From Daucus carota subsp. sativus (taxonomy: Eukaryota > Streptophyta > Magnoliopsida > Apiales > Apiaceae): a DNA stretch of 64,000 nucleotides. Shown here piece by piece: positions 22,918 through 33,200 of this stretch. Position numbers and translations under genes: made by a program. The stretch covers positions 45,628,380 to 45,692,379 of the forward strand of contig NC_030383.2 of assembly GCF_001625215.2 (NCBI RefSeq), in the 5' to 3' direction. Below the pieces are notes generated by a model. It searched no databases, had not been told where the DNA came from, and was given only the letters and a program-made list of their open reading frames with translations. Position 1 is the first letter of the stretch. Each line of letters begins with the position of its first letter.

Positions 22918-23620
22918 TGTTAGAAATCAAACTCTCTCAAGACAGTTAGTAAAACAGCTGCGGATATATCATCCTGAAAATATGGTGGGCATAGTTTGTT
23001 CATATATATCGTCAAGTTTTCACACAAGAATATGCACGTATGCGGTAACTATAATAAAGGCATGAACTTAATGCCACAAAATAAGGTGGCCAGTACAACT
23101 GGAACTTATATGTACGTGTACAAGTAAACCCAGAGGTGGTGGCCGGTCTTTGTTCAAAACCTGAAATTATGGTGGGTAGAAGACGTGTGTAATAAATTAT
23201 ATATCAAAGTTCAAAGAGCGGTGTATTGAAAAAGTTAATATCTAGGAACATGCATGCAGGCTAAAAGAGTTCACACAGGTTTTCTTATGTGACAGTAGTA
23301 TGAAAGAAATGATAACAGGTGAGTAGCTCTAGGAAATAAGGTAGGCCAGCAAGCTTGTATTAAATAGGATGCATGTCACAGATGATGTTAGTGTGTATTT
23401 TGAAGCCTATAAATAAGGCTCATCTATTAGTATTGTAATATATCGAGTGAACTATTTGTGAAAGGAAAAGTGCAGAAGCTATGTGTCTTGTACTGGAGAA
23501 AAAGGCTGTAGCCTGTTTTATATAAAATAGAGTCGTATTCCTGTTAAGTGAAACAAATAAGGGCGGTTGAGTTTATCTTTAAAGTAATATCTTGTTTTAA
23601 AGCTCATTACGTTTCCAACA
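22918..23620 (+). repeat. Full 3' LTR of the Copia element (703 bp)
   Basis: Begins tgttagaaatcaaac just after the polypurine tract and ends gtttccaaca before the target duplication. A TATA-like cctataaataagg near 23,406 is the likely LTR promoter and reads toward 23,620, that is into the disrupted HD-Zip homeodomain exon in antisense direction. Confidence 0.9.
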
Positions 23621-24006
23621 GCTTCTTGCTCTTGTACCGAGTCCTTCTGTTTTGGAACCAAACAGCTACTTGGCTTGGATCAAGGCCAAGTTCCGCAGCA
23701 AGTCTATCCTTCCTCCCAGACTCCAATATGTGTTCGTTTTGAAATTGAAGCTCGAGCATGTTTACCTGCTCATCACTAAGTTTCCTCTTCCTAAATCCGC
23801 TGTTTGACTCCACTTTATTATTCTTGTGCCTTCTTCTTGGTTTCGTCTCTGATCCTGAATAGAGTCCAAACAATCTAGAAAGTTATATCTTGTGATCCTA
23901 TTCATTAATGTTGCATGCATGTAAATATGTAATATCTTTATATAGAGTGAAAAAGAGAGGCAGATTGCCTTATACAAAATACTGCATACTGACCTTGCAC
24001 TGATGC

Positions 24007-24421
24007 AGAGCCGGTTTTGAGCAAGTGCAAGAGGGGCGACGGCACAAGGTCCTAAAATTTCAGGGGCCCCAAATTTTGAGAACCCTAAATTTTTATTAAA
24101 TAAAAAATATATTAGAAAGTTAAAATTTAAAATATATAATACATGAAACTGTTAATTAGTCCATTTTAACTTTTATTTTTTTGTTAAATTTCGATTTTCA
24201 CTCACTCAAAATTTATCTAAAACCAGATATTACTTATTAGATTATAATTTATATATTTTAAGAAAAATGAAAATTGCTTTTCATGATATTTTTTATTTTT
24301 TATTTAAAAATTATATTATTACAACAATTGAGTAATAATAATATATTTTTATATATAGAAATTTAGGGTTTTATTATTAATTTTTTGCACAGGGTCCCAA
24401 AATTTGTTGCGACGACACTGT
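24007..24421. mobile_element. hAT-type MITE inside HD-Zip exon 1
   Basis: A 415-bp insertion flanked by exact 8-bp duplications actgatgc (23,999-24,006 and 24,422-24,429). The ends cagagccgg and cgacactg are weak inverted repeats, and both subterminal parts contain gggncccaaaattt. Removing the insert and one duplication restores a normal exon 1 end and donor site. Reading through the insert from exon 1 meets a stop within about 50 bases. Confidence 0.75.
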
Positions 24422-24717
24422 ACTGATGCCACCTGCAGAGTGTATACATCAGGATAATAGTGATTGAGTACTACCATCTGATCATCAAACTGATTATTCA
24501 AGCTGCTTGACATTTTTTAACAGGTTTATAATATTATGAGAGGGGGTGTATTGATGAACTATATCAGAAAGATAGGACTATAAAAGGGAATACAGTCCAC
24601 TGGAGAAGTCCCATTCCCATTTACCTATGTATAAAGCCGCGGATTTGGTAATCGTCCTCAATTTTGTTTAAAATATCAGGTTTGCCATCTAATAGATAAG
24701 AGATGGATGCATAGAAT

Positions 24718-24850
24718 TCACGGATACACTTCCTTGTCACACCAGAATTCGGTCCTAATTTATTTTCAATTTTTTTATTTTTCGACAATTTAAGCTTATG
24801 TGTTTTACAAATGAGTATCCATTCTAATATTTTTTGAGATGAGTCAGAGT
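24718..24850 (+). repeat. Direct repeat, copy A
   Basis: Starts cacggatacacttccttgtc and aligns for about 130 bases with 27,171-27,310 through gaattcggtcct, tattttcaatttt and aatgagtatc. It lies about 200 bases upstream of the HD-Zip start codon. Confidence 0.7.
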
Positions 24851-25743
24851 TGATGTGTTAAATTAAGTCTACCGCAAGGCACGGTGTCTGTTGTAAATAA
24901 ATACCAGCAAGTACCGTTGAATCCACAAGGAGACGGATTTCAAGATATTTAATCTAATTATTATAAATTGCTTCTAGAGAAAAAGTGATTTGTGAAGAAT
25001 TTTAATTAACTACTAATGCAAATAAAGTATGTTTTAAACTAATTAACTAATTAAAGTCTAGGGCAATTCAGGTCTACCTTACTTACACCAAAGCTAATTA
25101 TGTGAATATTGCAATTCAATGGTTCGTGTAATTAGAGCAATTGTTAATCTCTCTCAAGTATTAACGCTCTCGGAAATCCACTTATACTCTCGTACTCAAT
25201 TTCAATTCCGTCAATTGTATGTGTGTTTCTAGAAAGTATATCTCTCGATCAAAACCCCATTCACATAAGATTAATTTATGATATTGGCCAATTACACAGA
25301 TTAAATATTTAATCATATATCAATCGGAATTCATTTTACTTATTAAACCACTATCACATTAAAGCATAGTTATGATGCAAGCATGCCCTAAAATGAAACT
25401 GCTCACACAGAGTAAAAGTAAAAGCAACAAGATCTATATAAAAAGCCATATATAAAAACAAGAGAATAAAGGAATACCTCAAACTTAATATTATAAAGAT
25501 TGGGCTTTGATATTAGAATCTTCGAGTTCTTGATAATGAATTGGCTGAACTTTATATTACACCGAGGCTTGAACAATTAATGAATTTCTTTCAGGGTACG
25601 GGTACCTCTGTTAACTGCATTGTCTTCCGTCATATCGGATCTTCAAGCTGTTAATTCCTGTACTCGTATTTACATATTGTTTCATGTTAATTATTTTATT
25701 TTGTTAAATTATCACTTATCACTTCTTGTTCATTTCTTTACTT
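24851..25743. other. Non-coding, probably transposon-derived
   Basis: The segment from 24,885 (ggcacggtgtctgttg ... gtaccgttgaatccacaagg) resembles degraded retroelement DNA by wording, but I find no ends, duplication or coding domain. No gene seen. Confidence 0.35.
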
Positions 25744-25746
25744 TAA

Positions 25747-26209
25747 GAGGGGTGAATTGGATTGGGATTTTAAAGCATTTTTTTGCATTCATGAAATCCG
25801 AGGGTATTCGATTGGGATTGTTTGGAATCCATTAAAATCTTGAGGTATTCAATTGGGATTTTAAATTATGCCACAAAATCTGGTGGTATTCAATTGGGAT
25901 TTTAAATTATATTTTAAAATCCGATGGTATTCAATTAGGATTATTTAAGATCCATTAAAATCTGATGGTATTCAAATGTTGATGGATTCTTTTGGATTTC
26001 ATAATATGATGGATTTTGTGGCATTCTTCAGTGTATTTTAAATTTTTTGAAATCCCACCAAAATCAATTGGATTTTGAAGCATTGTGCTTAAATCCCATC
26101 AACTCTGCGACATTTTATTAAGAATCCGCACAAAATCAAAATCACATACAATCCATTAAAATTCATAAACTAAAAACAATTCATTAAAATCCCAATTGAA
26201 TACCCCCCG
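25747..26209. mobile_element. Tourist-like (PIF/Harbinger) MITE
   Basis: Left end gaggggtgaattggattggg and right end cccaattgaataccccccg form imperfect inverted repeats, continuing into attttaa on both sides. The flanks carry taa on each side (25,744-25,746 and 26,210-26,212), the usual 3-bp duplication of this group. The interior repeats ggtattcaattgggatttta several times. 463 bp, no coding capacity. Confidence 0.65.
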
Positions 26210-26691
26210 TAAGTAAGAAGCACTATTTTTAAGTTTATCCAAACAGTCCGATCTTTGTCAAAATTAAACTGAGGAGCGGGCTTCTTTCCATTTTTACTAG
26301 GAATCAACAATTAAAAGGAAAATGCTTGGTGCCATAATCGTGTATAAAAACATGTACATAATGACATGTGGTGGATTCTAATTGGATGGCTCCCCTGCAT
26401 TTACACCAACCACCCCAATTAAAACCCACCACATCACCTGCCACATCATTATGTACAAATTTTCTGTACACAATTTGTTTATCGATGAAATAATTTTTAT
26501 AGTAAGAACAAACGAGTGAAAACATGGAAAGTCTACAAGTATAAAGAAATTTAGGAGAGAATCTCTCACTTGTTTGAAATTTTGAAAAATTTAACAACCA
26601 AAAGTTTGATAAAACCTTAATCATTACAGACCGTATCAATCTTGTCTGCTGCCTTTCAATGAAAATTCTTATTTGGTGAGTATAAATATTA

Positions 26692-27015
26692 CTCCCTCCG
26701 TCCGGGTGAGTAGTATACATATGGGGAGTGATAGGAAGGTTAAGAAAAAGTGTAGTTTAGTGATGAAAGGTAAGAAAAATGGGTGAAGTGTTGGACCGAT
26801 TAATATTTAAAGTGTAAAATAAGTGTAGTGTGTGTAAAATGGTGGGACCTATTAAATATTTAAAGTATAAAGTGAGTGTAGTGGAAGAAAGTAGTGGGTG
26901 TAATTAAGTTTTTATATTATAAAAACTTATTATTTTTTATATGTATACAATTGATGGAACATCTTTTGAGAAAGTGTATAGTAGTACAATTCAATGGGAG
27001 AGGGGACAGAGGCAG
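26692..27015. mobile_element. Stowaway-type MITE
   Basis: Begins ctccctccgtcc and ends ggacagaggcag, inverted repeats of the Tc1/mariner Stowaway type, with ta on both sides (26,690-26,691 and 27,016-27,017). An inner match, gtagtatac against gtatagtagtac, extends the similarity. 324 bp, no protein. Confidence 0.8.
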
Positions 27016-27170
27016 TATATCTCTATCTGTCTGCAATTTAACAGTGTATTACAATAAGTTGAGAGGGAAAGTCAAAGTTGATGGTTTTGCACAGGCCCAG
27101 CTGCGAAGGAGCGGCGCATTGTTCGTGTCTCATCAAACTTGTTGCAATAATATTCCTGCGTAAACAACAA

Positions 27171-27310
27171 TCACGGATACACTTCCTTGTCACAACAGAA
27201 TTCGGTCCTGTTCTATTTTCAATTTTATTTTATTTTGATAATTTAGACTTGTATCTTTTACAAAATGAGTATCTGTTCTTTCCAATATTTATGGGGATGA
27301 GTGAGTCAAA
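27171..27310 (+). repeat. Direct repeat, copy B
   Basis: Starts tcacggatacacttccttgt and is the partner of 24,718-24,850, about 2.45 kb away in the same orientation. Differences are scattered substitutions and small indels. Confidence 0.7.
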
Positions 27311-27729
27311 CCGGATGTCTCAGAGGACAGTAGCACCATTCTTCCAAGAAAATCGAATAATACGAAAATTTAAAAAATCATATATATTCTATGAAATATT
27401 TTGAAATATTTAATTATGTGATCTAGATTCAAGCCTACATTAGTATCTGATATCTCCGATAAATAATGGTATCATATAAATAAGTATTTTATATAATTCT
27501 TTCCACAATTTTTAGACATTTTATAGTCGGTTTTGATTCCGTCTTCTATTTTAAAGAAGTCCTTTGTTTGTTAGATACACATTTTTAGGTCATTTGATCA
27601 TATCACCAATATTATCATTTTTGATTTTTTTTTTAAGACATAATATTAATCGCGTATTTTGTTTAATTTTTTCTAAAGTAATAATTTTAACTGGTCAAAG
27701 GAGTTGAAATATGTGTCAAAAAATTTAAA

Positions 27730-28930
27730 TCAATATACTTATATAAAGGAGAAGCGAGTGGCGTGTAGGTGGCGCTTCTCACATCCCTCCGTTCTATTTT
27801 TCTAAATTTCTGGAATTTTTGGATGAAAAATATCAAAAATTAGAACTACCTTTTTTAGTTTCGGGTATATTAGAAACAAGTTTCAGAATCTGATTTTATT
27901 TCAGATTATTTATAGAATATAATAACTTGAAAGTTTTAATCTGATTTGATTTTGTTTCAGATTATTTAATTATGGGAAAGACAAATTATTTATGGAATAT
28001 AGTAGCTTGAAAATTTTAATCTGATTTTGTTCAGATTATTTAATTATGGGAAAGAGTAGCAAACAAGTTTCTCTGCACCTATAAATACCGTATAGATCGT
28101 AGGGTTTTGGATCATCTAAACACAACCTCCTCTCTCAATACCACAAACCTGCCTGATAGTTCTCTTACTACTCGATTTTTAAAGGAGAAGCGAGGGGTTT
28201 GTAGGTGGCGCCTCTCACATCGCTCCGTTCTATTTTTCTGAAATTCTTGGATGAAAAATATCAAAAATTAGAAATATCTGTAAAGGTTGTTGCAAGCAAA
28301 TGTAGTTATAGACCGTTACATTGGAGTCGACAAATCCAAACACGGGAAAAGAATATAGTCTTGACATGATATTGATGGTTGATGTCAATAAATTAATTAT
28401 TATTGATGTATGCTTGTCGGTTATTCTTTTATATTTGTTTTGTTCATCGGACATGTTTGTTGTTGTTAATTTTTATATTATTCACTTTGTATACATGAAA
28501 ATATTATTCATGCATTATCTGTTTTCTCTGTTTAATCAACTTTTAAGAGGGTAGTTATATTTAAGTTAGATGTTTTTGTGCACAATCAATCCAAAAAAAT
28601 TGGAGGAAGGTGACAATGTAAGAACATGATTACTTTTCAAAAAAAAAAAAAAAATTAAAATTCGTCATGCTTTAAATTGTTAATTACGTGTATAAATTTA
28701 TTTTCATTTTTCACTATGAATTATAATCCAATTTTGCAATTTTATATATTAGTATTGGTATTAAATCAAGATTTTTATAATATAAATTTATTTTATCCTA
28801 CAAATATTAACTTTAAAACATTAATATATTTTTTATAGATAGCCATAAAATTATTTTATTCTATAAATATTAATATTAAATCATTAATATAATTTTTATA
28901 GGCCGCCGCAACGCGCGGCTTCTCAACTAG
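27730..28930 (+). mobile_element. Small non-autonomous Helitron with duplicated 5' head
   Basis: 5' end a|tcaatatacttatataaagg at 27,730. The 3' hairpin gccgccgcaacgcgcggc is followed by ttctcaactag at 28,930 with t beyond. The first 100 bases (aaaggagaagcgag, ggtggcgcttctcacatc) occur again at 28,181-28,280, so the head is present twice. No rep/helicase is encoded. 3' end wording matches the Helitron at 47,554-49,385, so they are probably one family. Confidence 0.75.
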
Positions 28931-29150
28931 TTAATTTCTATTACAAAATCAGAGGAAGTATTATTTATTGATGGACATGTTTGGTTCGCGTTGCTTGAGA
29001 AGAAAATAACTTATTTCGTGAAAATAATATTCATATTCTTATTATAACTTTTATATTAAATATATATTTAACATTTCTTATTTGAAGAAATTAGTCATTC
29101 TTTTCCTGAAAAAAAAAATATATATAGTATCTACCTTCTTTTAGAATATA

Positions 29151-29944
29151 AGAGCAACTCCAAGGAACATCTCCCTTACCTATAATGAGCCTACGTGGAC
29201 AAAAATAGGGGTTTGTGTAAAATTTCTTCACTCCAACCATCCTCTCCTTAGAGCATCTCCAACCATCTAAAGCCCTTGGCTAAAAGGTGAGTTGGCATAC
29301 TTAAAATAAAAAAATTTAGCCAACAGCTCCAAAAACTCAACTCCAACCATGATCAGCTGTTGTCTATAAATTTAGCCAACCTCTTATGGATGGCTAAATT
29401 TGTCGAACCTCTACAGGTCTGTAAGAAAATCTGTAGGAAGATTGTACATCATTTATTACCATATTGAATTGATATATTCTATTTTAACAATTTAAAATAT
29501 TAATAACATACTATTTGTGAATTATAGCCAGCCAATATAGCCAGTACCATTGAAGCAAAATGTCTTACAGGTTGCAAATTTTACATAATGTCTTACAGGT
29601 CCAATTTAGCCAACGATTATAGCCAACACCGTTGGAGATGCTCTTACCCATCATTTTTAAGTGAGAGAAAACAAAACCCCTTATTTAGGGGATAGAAAAG
29701 TAAGCCCCTATTCTTTTCCACCTCATCTCCCTCTCTCATTTTCTTTCATTTTTCATTTTCCCTCCATTTTTTATCTATCTCATCATAGTAAAAATTCTAA
29801 TAAAATATTATTTTTTCAAATATAACGATGATTATAGGGAATACCGTTGGAGGAATACAAGTTTTTGCTTACCTATATTTTAGGTAATCATTATTTTATT
29901 ATATTTTAGGGGTTCAAAATAGGTAACACCATTGAGGTTGCTCT
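29151..29944. mobile_element. Outer MITE with nested inner MITE
   Basis: Ends agagcaactccaagg and ttgaggttgctct are imperfect inverted repeats, and ttacctata and its reverse complement follow inside each end. The element is interrupted at 29,250 by another MITE. No coding capacity. Confidence 0.6.
29250..29644. mobile_element. Inner MITE nested in the outer one
   Basis: Ends agagcatctccaac (29,250) and gttggagatgctct (29,644) are exact 14-base inverted repeats, a very common plant MITE end. Interior words ttagccaa and ttggctaaa repeat in both directions. I could not define the duplication. Confidence 0.7.
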
Positions 29945-30231
29945 AAGGACTTATTTCGGAGAATCAACTTAATTTAGTTACATGATATGCTTAATTTAGT
30001 TCAACTTGTACTCGAAATCCACGAAAATCAATTATATGCAGTCTATTATACCGTGAAAGTCGTGGAAGAGCAAAACACAATAAGATCGTGCGCCTCGCGT
30101 TTCATCTCAAGACCAAACCATATCATAAGCTCAGCACCTCCAACTCTTGAACAACTAGTCCCTTACTTCCCGTCCCAAAATGACTGTCACATAATTCTCA
30201 ACAAAGCCTCAACTCCCCTGTCACACAAAAA

Positions 30232-33200
30232 ATGATACTAATCATCACCACAATCATCACAACACTTTTTCTCCTCTCCTCCTCATCATCACAGGCCTCG
30301 CACAATTCATCATGTAGCCGCGTCTGCGGAGCTCATAAATCAACTCAAATCCACGTCCAGTATCCTTTCGGATTCTCGCCGGGCTGCGAGATTCAGCTAG
30401 CTTGTTTAAACTCTTCTGTTAAGATTGAGCAGTTTCGTGTGCAGAACGTAACGAATGATCATATCTTGGTCGACATTCCGGCTCAATGTGATCGGAATAT
30501 CAGCGCGATCAGGCCGCTCTTCGGGAGAAACTTCGCGCCTTCTTCCCGGAATAGCTTTCTGTTGCAGAATTGTAGTCGGCCTGTTAAAGAGTGTTTGATT
30601 GAGACCAGTTTGTTAGAAGATAGATTTCAGGTGGACACGTGTCAGTCTGTGAGGAGCAATGTTAGCTGTTATGTAGAGGATAGAGATGTTGAGTTTATGA
30701 GTTTCGAGACGCTGGAGAAGACAGGCTGTTCGGAGCTCTTCACGGCGATTGCGGTTGATTTGTTTGACAATCGGAGCGTTGATTCATCGGTGGCTATTGA
30801 AATTCAGACGCTGGAGTTAGGGTGGCTTTTGGAAGGGCCTTGTAAGTGTGTTGCGCAAGCCGATTGTGTTAATTTGACTCTCGGCGGATTGCAGGGGTTT
30901 CGGTGTCGATGCAAGAGTGGATTTGAAGGAGATGGATTTGTCGACGGCGGTGGCTGCCGGAAAGGTTAGTTCATTGCTGCCGGTATTTACTTTTTTCTAG
31001 CCTACCTGTCATTACATTTTCTTTTCTTAGTCATAATTGTATTTTTGTTGACTCGTTGCGGCGTAAAAAGTAAATAGTAATATTTGAAACGTATGTGTAT
31101 GTCAAAAGTCGAAACGTAAACTAACAGAGATGGTATTTTAATTTGGACGGATGACCTAATGAAGTTTGACTAGGGATATCTGTAATCGTTCTGTACCGGA
31201 GCTTCAACTGAATTACGCAACAAAGGTTTCGGTGATATATATTAATGATTATTTGACCAAAAGTAGTTATTTTAGTTTAGCTAGTAATTGTGTTGTGCAG
31301 CGCAACAAGAAAAAACGTTGAATACTGTATTCCACTAATTATAGTATCATCTTTAGTGCCTACTTTTCTTCCTCAACATGTATTTTAGTAAGTGGATTCC
31401 GCGGTTTTGAGCTGCCAAATTATGCTTTGTGACATGGGTTGGCAAAAAGTCTTCTTGCCACTACAGGATTAGTTTAGTATTAGTTAGTTTTTATAATTAC
31501 TGGAATTTCAAGGTGTGTCGATTAGTTGTTGGTTCACCTAACTGTTTGTCTTAGTAATTTTCAACAACTGATTTTCCAAAACTACAATTTTGATTGTTAT
31601 GTTCAATATACCATCTATCTGATACGGGTTAGAGATGGAAAAAAGTATAATTCATTTAATCCTACTTAATATGTGTGAAATTAGTAAAGGGTCATTTAAA
31701 TTGAGGTAGATAAAGCGAGTATATAGGATTTGGTTCCAAAATATCAATATTTTCCATAATATAGCTGGCCATGTGGACGTAGGGAGTTAAATTCTTATGA
31801 ATCTTAAAAACGAGAAAGACTTAGATTATGCAATTGATTAAACGAATGGATCGCGTATGGAGTACATAGAATTGCTAAGTTATTTACAAATTACTCTACA
31901 CTGTGACTTTGAAATGAATGGATCTCATAGGAGAAGTCTGAAGAAGCTCATGTGTGATTGATTGTGCTTTATTTGACTTCAATATTGTCTGCTAGAGTGC
32001 TATGACCATTTCTCTTTGTTGTAAGGTTTCACACTGAAACTCTGAATGGTAAAGCAGACACTGTGGTATAAACTATTATGAAATGGCAACCAGTTTCTGG
32101 TACAACTTTTATCACAATGTTAAGCAATCTCTATAGCAAAGCGGTTCAATGGTTTAGGGACAGAAAGAGCAACGCTGTCCCCAGTTTTTGCTATTCCTGC
32201 TACCAAATGTGAATCCGAATACATGTCAAACGTTGTATTAAGTTCATACCAAAAAGTTGCTCAAGGCAATATCATGTGATTGGTTCTCTTTGCACCGTAG
32301 CACTAGACAATGCTCCAAAAGCAAGGAAGTTGATGCTCAGGATTGACATGGGAATGAAATTGCATATGGATGAAACACTTGTTTTGTTATAAAGACTTGT
32401 TGCTTCAAACTTGTACTTTCTTAGGTGAAATAAAATCTCTAATGTTTCAGTAATAACCCTTTGTATAGAGATGCAGATAAAGGTTTAGACAATGTTTGAA
32501 TCAAATTAATTGGTATTGTCACACCCTATATTATAATATAGCATGTGTTTAACAAGACTACTAGCCTTGTTCCCTTAAGGTATATATTTATAATAATGGT
32601 TGTTTGCCATGAAAAGGCCTTGCAAGATAATATACATTATAGCTTAGCCCGAAGACAAAATGCATATCCTCATAATATGAATGTTTATTTCCATTATTGT
32701 GCTTGCAGAGTGAACAATGATTTTATCATGTTTTGTTTGCTTTACTGATCCTTTTTTCTGGCTTATTCTCAGTCAGTGGATGCAGTGCCTCAGGATACAT
32801 GTCTGGTCGATGTGGAGGGACTACGAAAGTGGGAGTTCTTTTCGGTGGTAAAATTTCTTTGTCTATCCACTTCTTTTAATTTTTTTCAGTAACTGCTCAT
32901 AGGATAACTTACCTTCTGACCACCCGTAAGAGTTCTAAGACTACCATCCTTATCACGCGGCTTACAAAAACAGAACCTGAGTGGATAACACCTTTAGCTA
33001 ACACCTTTTTTTTAAATAAAATTTTAGGTATTGCTGCTGGAGCCGGTATAGTAGCTGCTGTGGCTCTTATATATTACTGTATCCGCAAACGGACATCACA
33101 TCTGAAAAATCAGTTAAGTGCAAAGCGCCTCATAAATGAAGCCACAGGCAGCTCTACAGTTCCTCTCTTTCCATACAGAGATGTTGAGAAGGCCACACAT

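Larger units (their letters stand above)
19347..23620 (+). mobile_element. Ty1/Copia LTR retrotransposon, deleted and mutated, nested in the HD-Zip gene
   Basis: The element starts tgttagaaat, ends ccaaca, and is flanked by the 5-bp duplication gcttc (19,342-19,346 and 23,621-23,625). The order protease, integrase, reverse transcriptase, RNase H identifies Copia. A purine-rich tract gagggggag (22,909-22,917) precedes the 3' LTR. The 5' LTR is cut to about 199 bases. The rest of it, the primer binding site and most of gag are gone, so the copy cannot be autonomous. Confidence 0.93.
19268..24513 (-). pseudogene. HD-Zip class I gene (HB21/40/53-like) broken by two transposons
   Basis: Minus-strand exon 1 runs from ATG 24,513 (MSSSLNNQFDDQMVV, then YPDVYTLQ) to a donor at 23,993. 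Exon 2 runs from 23,854 to a donor at 19,267. Exon 2 encodes the homeodomain, with RKRKLSDEQVNMLELQF and helix 3 VAVWFQNRRTRYKSKK. It continues directly into the leucine zipper as LEEEYSRLKSEHENAV. Class I HD-Zip factors bind AATNATT sites as dimers, and this domain layout and the N-terminal VYT segment match the HB21/40/53 group. A Copia element (19,347-23,620, opposite strand) splits the homeodomain-zipper junction, and a hAT MITE (24,007-24,421) splits exon 1. No third exon follows before the ADF fragment, so the 3' part is also missing. The remaining coding pieces are free of stops, which suggests recent inactivation. Confidence 0.85.

Noticed and set aside
26304-26720. 138-residue minus-strand open frame
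   Set aside because: Overlaps the start of a Stowaway MITE and shows no conserved feature.
29987-30235. Open frame just before the WAKL gene
   Set aside because: Likely leader and promoter of WAKL; composition and position do not support a separate protein.
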